A stretch of 64,000 nt of DNA. It comes from Nissolia schottii (lineage: Eukaryota > Streptophyta > Magnoliopsida > Fabales > Fabaceae). This document shows positions 25,481 through 35,098 of this stretch, piece by piece. The DNA lies in contig QANU01068452.1 of assembly GCA_003254905.1 (NCBI GenBank), forward strand, positions 62,001-126,000, read 5' to 3'. Below the pieces are notes generated by a model, which ran no database searches, was not told where the DNA came from, and saw nothing but the letters and a program-made list of their open reading frames with translations. Every line of letters begins with the position of its first letter. Position 1 is the first letter of the stretch. Position numbers and translations under genes: made by a program.

Positions 25481-25730
25481 TGACAACAATCATCCAAAAT
25501 ATGTGATATTTTGGGTTCTCAACTAACTTACAGTTGCAGAGAAAGTTTGTTAGTTAATTTAGCTTGGTTAGGTAGTTAGAATGAATTATTATCACATGGC
25601 TTATTTTTTATTGCTTGCAGAACAAGCAACTGATGTAAATGTTGTATAAGGCAACATGCCTTCATTGAATAATAGATTTTTCAATTTTCTGTTTTCCATC
25701 TCTGCTATACCAGAGAGTTTCTATTAGTCA
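25481..25730 (+). mobile_element. Probable 3' LTR of the copia element
   Basis: A polypurine tract (GGGGGGGTTAGA) at about 25469-25480 precedes TGACAACAATC. The sequence runs to about 25730 (TATTAGTCA), with an AATAATAGA signal near 25668. A related LTR piece lies in reverse at 56528-56760. The 3' boundary is an estimate from the TG...CA rule. Confidence 0.6.
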
Positions 25731-25928
25731 GAGACTAAATCAAGAGTTTATTCTAAAAAGAAAGTCAATTTCTCAGTCTTATCTCAATGTCATTTTTCTT
25801 TTCATTTACTTTGTCTTTGGTTACCACAATTTTAACTTATGAATTATATATATTGGTCTTGGCAGGAGATTTTGTCCTTCGTAAAAGTTGAAAATTGCTT
25901 CTTACGTTAAATATAATGCATGATCTAC
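25731..25928. other. Short spacer between copia LTR and chitinase block B
   Basis: This is AT-rich sequence with 'ggtcttggcaggag', a possible leftover intron-exon edge of the strictosidine synthase-like gene, but no recognisable protein follows. Confidence 0.3.
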
Positions 25929-26163
25929 CGTTAGACGGTGGGATCAACCATAGTCTAAATTAAATTAAATTGATGTTCCCAAAAAGACATGATCAAATGA
26001 TATTACTATTGACAATTAAGTCATAAGAGATGGTAAAATGCTAAATTATTAATTTATTAAAATTGTATCAACTGGAAGCTTTCCTTCTTTAGCAAGAAGG
26101 TTCCTCGTACGTGTAGGATACTAGGATCACCGTAATCCTTTATTACAACACAAAGTGATTTGG

Positions 26164-27771
26164 CTAAAATGACTTTTGGTTGTTGCAATCCAAGTTATCC
26201 CCAGGATTCACTCCTAATATTTGACAATACCTCTTGTAGAACCCGACCCGATCGTCGACCCGAGAATCCTGCCCGTGTCCGCACTCGATCCCACCGTTGA
26301 TTATGTTAGTAATCACACCGTATCCGGGGACCCGCCCTGCTGCCCTGTCTGCATCAGACGGCGTCCATCTTCCGGTGATCACATCATGGCTTGATGGCTT
26401 GTTTCCCTGTGGGGTCATCCAGAACCATATGGCTGTCTTGAATGACACTATTGCGTCTGTGGCAACCAAATCTGGATTGTTCAAAAGATCTTGATTGATG
26501 GCGTTACCCGCCGGCCCGTAGTTGTAGTTGCTGTAAGAATTTGAACGTCAATGCCTCATAATTAATGTGTTATACCAAAATATAGCCAATATTATTGGTC
26601 AAGTTTGTTCTTGAATTTTTGAAAATGACAAATGTTAGTATTTATACATAAAAATCGTCCTTAAGATTCACACCTCATCTATCAAATTTGTCCCTGAATA
26701 TATCCTTGATGTGATGGACAAATTTGATGCACACGTGTCAACATTGGAGACAAATTTATTATTTTTTAAAGTTTAGAGGCGAAATTGATTGACGTTAACA
26801 TTATTGGAGACATTTAAAAGTTTACTCGCTAAAATTGTAATAACTTTCTTCAATTTGGGAGTAAGTAGGGTTGGAAATTACTTAAATGCAATAAAGGGGA
26901 GTACTTAGTACTTACTGAGTGAGTTGAATTGGGCCTCTGCCATAGTATTTTTTACCAGGAGCACATGGCCATTGTTGGGAGGAAGTACAATAATCTGGTG
27001 GGTTATTTCCTTCATTGACAAAGCAATATCCCCAAGCGTAGGGTCCATCTGGTGCACTTGCCCACCCTCCTAGATATTCAAAAGTCAAACAACATTAATG
27101 ACATACAATTAATGAATGTGACATATAACAAGATTGTGTCTTCTTGTAAGAAATTTAGGTTTGTAGAAGCAAAAGTTATCATATATGATATTCATTATCA
27201 TTAGATGAAAAATGTTTGATTCTAATAATAAGAGATTAATTTTAATGGACTATCAATATATATAAATTAATATGTTTTACAGTGTTAACCAATCATATTT
27301 TGCGTTACTTTTAAGATTTGATAATATACCGGTGGTTTCGTGAGAAGTTTGAGCCAAGAAAGCAGCGAGCTCCTTCTTTTTGGTGGTGTCATCACCGGTG
27401 GTGCCGAATCCGCCAAAAGACCTCGCGGCTGCAACAAACGCATCGTAGGTGTAGAATCCATGTCCTGGGCAGCTTCCATCATTTCTATGCTTAAGCATTT
27501 GATCAAAGAGAGAAGCACTGATGATGCTTCCAACATCACCACCACCACTAGGTGTTGGTGTTGTTGGTGTTGAAGGTGTTGAACCTTTGCACTGGCTCTG
27601 GCAACCATCACCACAATATGGATCTGTGCTACCACAGAACCCAAATTTGCTACAACACAAGCCATTTGGGCACAGGGCCCCACCTGCTTGGCTACCACAT
27701 TGCTCTGCTGTGGCACCAAGCAAGAATATTGCTAGTGATAGCATAAGATAGGTCAATTTCATGTTTCCCAT
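26164..27771 (-). CDS. Class I chitinase (GH19 with hevein domain), copy B
   Basis: Exons 27771-27330, 27069-26916 and 26530-26164 are in frame and give about 320 residues. Architecture is as in copy A: signal peptide, hevein domain, a hinge two residues longer (a TPT repeat), and a GH19 domain with [20 protein letters not shown] and [11 protein letters not shown]. The catalytic Glu is kept, and the second Glu is in FVNEGNN. Introns and flanks are nearly identical to copy A, but exon 2 differs strongly around that second Glu ([11 protein letters not shown] against [12 protein letters not shown]) and is one codon shorter. [12 protein letters not shown] and the C-terminal NNQKSF are shared. The gene appears intact and expressible; its role is probably defence, overlapping copy A with possibly altered substrate binding. 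Confidence 0.95.
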
Positions 27772-27832
27772 TTTTCTGTTAATTTCTGAGATTGGTGTTT
27801 GATGTGTTTCATTAGGATGATGAAATTAGTTT

Positions 27833-27843
27833 GGTATTTATAG
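27833..27843 (-). promoter_or_regulatory. TATA box of chitinase copy B
   Basis: This is the same CTATAAATACC site (minus strand) as in copy A, at the same distance from the ATG. Confidence 0.7.
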
Positions 27844-28132
27844 ATGAACATACGATCATGGGAGTAGAATTTTGCATTTGATTTTTCTTTCAAGATTGGC
27901 AGCTTTGACGATACTCATCTTCCTTTGTCTCGAGATTTTCCATGTTTTTTATCAAAGATATTATTGATTTTGTTTCCCACATGCATATGGGGTATCTTCC
28001 ACTAGAAAGAAATCATGTTTACGTGTTGCGAGGGACTGGGACACTTGGGTGATTCTTTTAATTAAAATTTCAACTGTGATTTATCATTATTTATTGTTAG
28101 ACCAAATTCAATTGATGAATACTTTTAATAAT

Positions 28133-28133
28133 N
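28133..28133. other. Ambiguous base marking a probable contig join
   Basis: The single N sits exactly where copy B of the chitinase block stops matching copy A. Immediately to its right are a 5'-truncated SINE tail and a chlorophyllide a oxygenase gene that lacks its last exon. Two truncations meeting at one N is the pattern of a scaffold join of unknown gap size. Confidence 0.75.
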
Positions 28134-28184
28134 GATTAGTCAAGGCGAAGCCTTGGATACCGGGCAGGCAACCTAAAAAAAAAA
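28134..28184 (+). mobile_element. SINE 3' end fragment
   Basis: 'gattagtcaaggcgaagcc' through 'ggcaacct' and a run of 10 A matches, in inverted orientation, the 3' end of the complete SINE at 32105-32274. The SINE 5' part is missing at the N. Confidence 0.8.
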
Positions 28185-28473
28185 CAAATAGCTAAATCCA
28201 CCAAAGCTTAGTAGTGGTTGTTTTACTTAAATAGAATTGTACTCTAATTAATAATCAAAACTAAAAAACATTCGAAAAATATTGGTTTATATGCAGTGTT
28301 AGGTTTTGGTATATAATGGTTTTATTGCATCTTCTTCAAGCTCAAATACCCCAACTTTTATAAGGATATCCATCTGTTTTGTTCTTTTGGGACATTAGTC
28401 CCATTTTCCATCTGTTTTCTTCCTGGCTAAAGAATGATTAGTCATGCATTCATGATTCAATAAACACTCTTAC

Positions 28474-31400
28474 CTGTTCTGCAAAATGCCTCCATAGATA
28501 TTGCATAAAAGGGATATGCTTTAGCAAAGGAGCAAAATCCAAAGACATTCTGTATAGCAATCTTGTTTTATGTTTTGAAGATGGTAAGCAGACATGAAGT
28601 TGATGCAGGTGCGTCGAACACTGACTGGTGTTTTGTCCCTCCAGTTTCCCAGGCTTTGAAATTCCAATGGTTGATAGAACCATGCAAGGTGGCCGAAACT
28701 CCATATCAATTGGATAGGGATCCCAGTATCCTTGCAGATCAGATGCAGGTGTCAAAAATTTCACCAAGCTGCATGTTCAAATTCATGAAAGAGAACAAGT
28801 GAGTGAGAAATATATTATTTTTTTGTTCATGCACAATTTGAAAATGTAAACATAACATATTGACTACATAAGATATTATGGCCAATAAAGTCCGCAAATA
28901 ATATCACTCCAATGCATTTACCAAAAAATTGCCAAAAGAAAAAGGCCAAAAGTGCATTTTTATAGCAGATTGACCATTTTGAAGAGCAAAATCAATTTCA
29001 GCTATTAGATATGTGCATGACAAAATCCCAACTATTTATTCCTCATCTTGTTTTTAGTCTTCCTTTGTTTGAGCAGCATTTTCTAGATACCAAAAAGCTG
29101 AAGTGGAATTCGGGCAGGTGGAAAGATGGTTTTCAACATCCCCAAAATGGATTTTGATCCCTTCATTACTTATTCAATTTGTACCACTTTCAAATGACAA
29201 ATTGCCATCAGTTTTAAGCATATTCAGCATTATAAATAAAATTAGAAAATACAATACAATAAAAACCAAACAAACCTGGGAACAGTCCATCCCTTAGCAA
29301 AGGTTGAAGTGTGAGTAAAAGGGGCATGTGCTAGATCCAGAAGGTTGTCTAAAAGTAATCCATGTTCAACTGGAAGTTCCATGACAATCTGTCACATAAC
29401 CAAGTAAGAAAACATGGCTTCTCTAATCAATCATATAATTGTAAGTCTTGCTTCTTGCATCACAACACCTAATCAGATAGATTATATTCATAACATACCT
29501 CAGCATGGATTTCAAATCCAGAAGGAGGTAGTAAAGATGGAAGTGTGGCTGTTGGGGGTTCGTTGCCAGGCCAAATCCAGATCATCCCCTCTTTTTCAAA
29601 ACATGGAACTGATTTTATCTTCGCATTTAGCAGTCGGGTGGATGGCATTTTCTCACATTTTCCATCAGTGGTATATTCCCAGCCTGATATCCAACCATGA
29701 GGTAATTTTCAGAATCTATCAATTTTAGTGCACAAATCTGTGGGCTGTTTCATGCGATACTACACATACATTATGACCAAGTGCATATATTTGCTAGGAT
29801 ATTAATCATGTTTCTGAACCACTAGTGTCCCAAAGAAACAGCCTCAAATTTCACTGTTTGTTCCAGAGAGTACTAACCATGATAGGGACATTGGATACGG
29901 CCCTCATTTACAGAACCAAGATGTAGAGGACATGCTCTGTGTGCACAGGTGTTCTGGACACATCCTGGTTCCCCATCTTTCCCTCTAAAGATAACCCATG
30001 GTTCCTCGAAACATTCTATTGGAATCTGAAATAGAAAAGGAGTGACAGACTTATAAGAATTTAAATTCAGGTCAGAGTAACTTCTGTAAAACCAGAACTT
30101 TCTAAAAGAAATCAGAAAAGGAAATAAAAAGGAATGATAAGAGAGAAAAATTAAAAGAAAAAAAAATTAGTTAAAATTTTCATTTCAACCGATCAAAATT
30201 GTGCAACAAATAGGTATTTTAGTGGCCTATAGCTTCAAACATAAGCCACTTTCGTAGTTAAAGGGAGTGAGATAAGGGTAGAAGTCTTTATTTCAACTAC
30301 CTTTAAAATTGAAAAAAATAAAGCAATATCAATAAAAAGATACTCCAAACGCTAATTCTATTTTACTGTTATTTGATGAAAGATGATGTCCTTTTTTCTT
30401 TTTTGTTCACAAAGACAATGTTCTATTATCATACCATTATAGTTTCAAGTTGATTTCTATTGATTGACATATATTTCACAAATTTACCTAGTATACGATA
30501 TTAAATAAGAAAAGTAATTGAATTACCATGGTATCATCCTTCAGGTCATTAGAGAAAGCAACAGGATACCAGAAATTCTTCAATTGGGGATGGTATGACT
30601 GAACTGGACCTGATACGTTCAAGCTTTTCCGTGGCTGCCTTCTCATTCCCGCAACTAAAGATTTCGCAGATGTACTCGGAGAAGAGGATCTCTCGGCAAC
30701 TTCTGCTGGGCTGCTTCCTTGCAACAGTCTGTCATTTACCAATTCTTCCATGAAAGCTAGTTTATCTAATGCAGTTGAAACCCTTGCTTCAGATATATGG
30801 ACCTGTGTTTTTCATTAAGTTACATAAACACAGCAACAGATCAATAGATGATCAAGAGAGAGATTTCATTTTCACAAGCTGTGCTGACTACTACTAACCA
30901 CTGCCATCATTCTATAGTGTATACCTGTCTGTGTGCTTGTGCTAATTCTTCCTGCAACTCTGCTAGCTCCTTTTTCACGGTGCTGATTGATTTGAATTCA
31001 CGAGCCAGAGGATTTAGAACTTCCACCACCTACACAAATATTTTATGGAGACATTAATCAGATTCAAATTGGCATGCATACCACATTAAGTTAAAAGGGG
31101 ATGGTTGAACAAAAACTATAATGTACTGAAATTCTAATCTGATCCATTGGCCAAGTTTATAGACGTCCAAATATCACAAATGTTCTAAGTTGAAACATCA
31201 AGAAACACCTAAATCCATTCAAGCATTAAATTCAAAGCAAAAAATATACAATAATAACTGAAATCAGTTGAAACCTTTTCATGGAGGAGCATGATGGTCA
31301 GCACGTCTTGCCGAGCTCGCCAATCACAGTACTGAATATCGTATCGAGCAACTTCTAGGGCTTGATATACATCCAAAAACTTCCCTTTATAATGCGGGAC

Positions 31401-32415
31401 TTTAGATCTTGGATCCTCCACATCAAAGAGTGCACCCCACGTATTCTTTTTCTCTACTTCTCCAAATACAGCATACACACTGAATCTACCTTTCAACCCC
31501 TGAAAATCACAACAATGTAAGCTACATACTCCTTCAGATATGCATGGGGCCATAAAATGTAGCCCCTACACTACACAGGATAAACTTGATATAGCGCATA
31601 GATAGAGGTTTAACACTTTAACGAGCTACAGAGGTAAATTACTAATAATATCAAATCAAGAAGAAAAATTGTTAAATCAACGGCAAGCATTATTAGGCTG
31701 CAGCCCAACTAAGCATAAAGATAGATCCAGCATTTTAGATTTTTCATGTTGAACTAAATTGCATCCCCAAATCAGCAAAAGAAACCAATCTAAATAACAC
31801 TGTACCCTTATAAGCCTCCCTCAACAAGTTTCCCACTAAGTCTAGAATCCAACCTTTCATGCCCCAGCGGCAAAATTTTAAAAGCGCATACACTCTCACC
31901 ACTCCTCAACATCATTAGCAACTTTCATGTCATTTAGATTTAGGAGTAACAATACATCCTCCTAACTACAAATCCAGAAGTTAAAAAAACAGATACAATT
32001 AATATCTTAGAATTATCAAAACTAGTCGTTTTTTTACTTAGGTAATTAGAAGATATTGGTGAGGATTTGTTTGGAGGATGAATTATTTCTCTGCATTTAG
32101 TTTCTTTTTTTAGGTTGCCTAGGCTTCGCCTCAACTAATCTAGATCAACCAGGTCGCGCACTTAGTGGATGAGTCTCCCAATAGGAATAACTGCGTAAAT
32201 AAAAGTCTTAAATTCAAGACCTTGCTTAAGCGATACTAAGCCGCTTACCACTTAGATCCATCCATTCGTCTCGCCATTTAGTTTCACTACCAAAAAACAA
32301 GCACTGAACATAGTATAAAGTAAGGAAAAGGCGAAAATACCCTTTTGGCGTCAAGCTTGGACGTTCTACAGAAGATAGGGAGAGTGAGAGCTGAAGCAGT
32401 TGCTATGGCGTTCAT
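28474..32415 (-). CDS. CAO: Chlorophyllide a oxygenase, last exon missing
   Basis: This plastid Rieske mono-oxygenase oxidises the C7 methyl of chlorophyllide a to the formyl of chlorophyllide b. Eight exons read in frame: 32415-32341, 31499-31275, 31029-30925, 30802-30527, 30025-29878, 29683-29499, 29388-29276 and 28768-28474, together 474 codons. The N-terminus ([20 protein letters not shown]) looks like a transit peptide. The regulatory A domain has the degron-like [12 protein letters not shown]. The Rieske motif reads CAHRACPL ... CPYHGWEY, and the mononuclear iron site DLAHAPFTH. The last exon seen ends HFAEQ with a good donor; the family continues for about 60 more residues, and no such exon exists between 28473 and the N at 28133. 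Truncation is therefore probably an assembly effect, though a real deletion is possible. A SINE sits in intron 1. Confidence 0.95.
32105..32274 (-). mobile_element. tRNA-derived SINE with perfect target duplications
   Basis: A 170-bp element in intron 1 of chlorophyllide a oxygenase is flanked by CATTTAGTTTC at 32094-32104 and 32275-32285 (11 bp, perfect). On the minus strand it starts GCGAGACGAATGGATGGATC, has a box A-like 'ctaagtggtaagcgg' and a box B-like 'ggtcttgaatttaagac', and ends in seven A residues. Size, tail and target duplications fit a plant SINE; I cannot name the family. Confidence 0.85.
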
Positions 32416-33417
32416 GGCGGTGCAAACGTGAGAATCGGTATCAGTATGGGGAGAGAGAGAGAGAGAGAGAAGGAAACGTGTGAACACATTAATGAGCGAG
32501 ATTCACTATTCCTGTTGATAAGGGGTTGGTGTTTCGCGCGATCTCGGTTTGCCTCCAGGGGACGCCACGTGGAAGGCGTGCCCGCCTTGGCTTCACACGT
32601 GGCTGCCCTTGCATCCACACGCTGTTTTGGGGGCTGTCGTAGTATCTCGCAGTGGTGGGGCCAGCACACGTCGCCAGCTCGGATTGGGAAGATATCTTCT
32701 CTATCCTCTTAGCGCTGAGTCTTTTGTCGCCTTGCGTGGGATTCTGATTGATTTTTGAAAAAAGGTTCTGGGCAGTGATTGGAATTTTGACATTTACGTG
32801 CGTTTAAAGGAAATTTTTTTTGAATATATGAGTTGAAATAAAAAATTATGAAAGTATGGGATAAATTTTTTAAATCTCTATTATGTAAGATGATTTTAAA
32901 AAATTAAAAAAATACAAATAAGTCTAAAATTATCATAAGGATGAGTCTGAAATTGTCATTTCTATGATAATTTTACACTATATAAAAAAAAATTTAAATA
33001 TTTAAAATCGTCACAGAGCAATTTTAGATAAAATACCTATACGTTCATAATGTTTCTAATACAACATTAGATTATAACCTTATTAAAGCCATGAATATGT
33101 AAAAAAATTCGTCATTTGGTGCAAGTTGTGACTAACACGTACAGAGAATTAATTGTGTGAATGAAAACGGCCCCGGGAAAGCCATGTATCTACGGCTGAA
33201 ACGTGTTGCAAAGGAGAACGGATTTGAATTAGTTTTAGTTTTTTTTTTTTTTTAATACCTGCGACAGATATTTGTAGGAAAGGAAAATCATTCTATTACC
33301 GTTTGGGTACGGTGGAAGTACTTATTTCTCAATGGATGTTTGTTTCAAATATTTTAAATTATAGTTTTTAGAATCATGTTCTTAAAAATATTATGTGTAA
33401 GATTATCATTTTAAATA
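32416..33417. other. Chlorophyllide a oxygenase promoter side and intergenic DNA
   Basis: The leader side of the gene (32416-32760) is GC-richer, with a GA/CT tract at 32450-32471 typical of plant 5' leaders. Beyond it the DNA is AT-rich with no recognisable gene. Open frames in 32412-32758 on both strands are overlapping shadows of this GC-rich leader. Confidence 0.5.
32450..32471. repeat. (GA)n microsatellite in the leader of chlorophyllide a oxygenase
   Basis: About 11 GA units, which read as CT on the coding strand, about 35-55 bp upstream of the ATG. CT-rich leaders are common in plastid-protein genes. Confidence 0.9.
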
Positions 33418-33803
33418 GGATTAAATATGTTTTTAATCTCTAAAAAAATTATAATTTTTATGTTGTGCTTTTGAAAATATTTTTGTTAAGAAATAGTATC
33501 TGACAAATTATCTAGTAGGATTCAGTCTCGGCTATCAAGTTGAGTTGTTAACGACCGACGTGACAGTTAATTAAGCCGCGTGGTAGGTCACGTCCGATGT
33601 CACACGTCAATTTTATGTAGACACATGGTTTGTCATGTGGACGAAGTTAACTGTCACGTAAACAGTTAATGGCCTAACTTGATACAAAGATTAAAGACTA
33701 AATCCTATCAAAAAAATTTATCGTAACGATTTTCTAACAAAAATATTTTCAAGGATAAAACACAAATTTATGATAAGATTATTCACTCTAATTTAATATT
33801 TTT
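33418..33803. mobile_element. MITE with long imperfect inverted repeats
   Basis: The left arm 'ggattaaatatgtttttaat' through 'tgaaaatatttttgtta' and on to 'cgtgacagttaa' is mirrored on the right as 'taactgtcacgtaaac' through 'taacaaaaatattttcaagg' to 'ctctaattt'. Arms are about 150 bp with a short loop near 33600. Such 'taaatatgttttta' ends are common in legume MITEs. No clear target duplication. Confidence 0.7.
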
Positions 33804-34199
33804 GTTTTTGAAAAAACAGTACCTCCATATAGGGGACAACTTCATGCTATTAAAAGTCTCAATATTTTGAGTCAGTTAACGATGTCATTTGAATTCCTAA
33901 TTAGTTCGCAAGGGATGATAGTCAATCTCTAGCCACTTTAGGTGAGGGAAGATAGTAAATTTCAGGTAAAATATTTGTTCATTCTCTTTCAGCAATTGAT
34001 GAAACTTATCCATATTCTCTCCTTCTCCTTGTTGCGGATTCCCTTCATCATTACTGGTGCAGTTTTCTTCAAGCCGCTGCTGTGCCGCCCATGACGGAAA
34101 GTGAAGGACCGAAGTATGAAGAATAAAGAAGAGATGAGGACTTAATATCCAACCTTTAATGTCCTGAAGAGAGGAAAGATAAGGAAGACAATTCTCAAG
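33804..34199. other. Intergenic stretch
   Basis: No gene or repeat recognised; a pyrimidine-rich patch occurs near 34010-34100. Confidence 0.4.
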
Positions 34200-34735
34200 T
34201 AAATGACTAGATGTATAAAGAACTGTAGGGGATTACGAACCAAATTAGTTTAGGGTCACGAAGAACCAACTCAGCCATCGATACTCTTGGGGTCTTGGAA
34301 CAAATTGCTCGATTTAGTTCCATCAATTAGGGTCTTCACCAAAAGAGTAAGTAAGGCAACTTTGTTTGGGGAGAGACAAGCGGTCGTGGTACCGGATGTA
34401 AGATTATTTTATAATCTCATGATAATATAGTCCATGTAACTAACAGTAATGCTAATTCTAATAAAAAGGATTAAGATGATGGTAATTAATCCTACAAAAG
34501 ATGATAGAGTTAGTGGGAGTATTTTGATAAAACCGACTCTCCCCTCTCCCTTATAAATAACATGACATTATTCAAAGAAAAACAAGATTCAAGGATTCTA
34601 AAGAATTCAGAAATCATTAGGGTTTGAAGTCTGCCAGAGAAAACGTTCTTCTAAAAACGAGTTGAAAGGGTCAGAGGAAAGATAAGGAAAAAGAATTCGT
34701 TAATTACATGTGGTATCAGAACATTGGTTTTGAAA
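34200..34735 (+). mobile_element. Copia-type LTR with primer binding site, truncated
   Basis: A TATA box (CTTATAAATAAC, about 34550) is followed by an LTR-like end 'aattcgttaattaca' near 34708, then TGGTATCAGAACATTGG at 34711-34727. That resembles the initiator tRNA-Met primer binding site used by Ty1/copia elements (usual core TGGTATCAGAGC). The LTR start is estimated. No gag follows; within 130 bp the sequence enters a C run and then the 3' flank of the filament-like gene. Confidence 0.6.
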
Positions 34736-34854
34736 TTTGGGAGGGAGAAGAAGGAATAGGGAGGTTTTTTTGACCATTGATCTTTTTAAATTGACATGGA
34801 CAGTTGAGATTTGGCATTTGGCACTATCAAGTTCTAAGGTAAAACGGAGAGGAT

Positions 34855-34875
34855 CCCCCCCCCCCCCACCCCCCG
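34855..34875. repeat. Poly-C tract
   Basis: There are 13 C, then an A, then six C. It lies just after the truncated copia internal sequence and about 220 bp beyond the stop of the filament-like protein gene. Such tracts are error-prone in sequencing. Confidence 0.85.
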
Positions 34876-35098
34876 CTCAGCTATATATAGAGTAGCCAGG
34901 AAATTCGAAAGGCAATCAAAATTTAATTATTGGTCCAAATGCCACTAGTTATAGACCCTAAGCTAACATGATAATAAAAAAAATGATATAATTGATGACA
35001 ACTGAGTGCTGTTAAGCCTCTTCTATGAATGGCAAGACCAATCTGTTTTACAACTCGAGAAAAGAATGACCCGTTACAGTTAATTCAATATCTATCCA

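Larger units (their letters stand above)
25929..28132. repeat. Segmental duplication, copy B (chitinase block)
   Basis: This matches 1-2235 through the 3' flank, all exons and introns and the promoter. Similarity stops exactly at the N at 28133, so the right edge may be an assembly break rather than the real duplication end. Confidence 0.95.

Noticed and set aside
28134..32147. Terminal inverted repeats making the CAO gene a transposon passenger
   Set aside because: The inverted match is two SINE copies in opposite orientation; the right one has its own 11-bp target duplications, so the pair is not the ends of one element.
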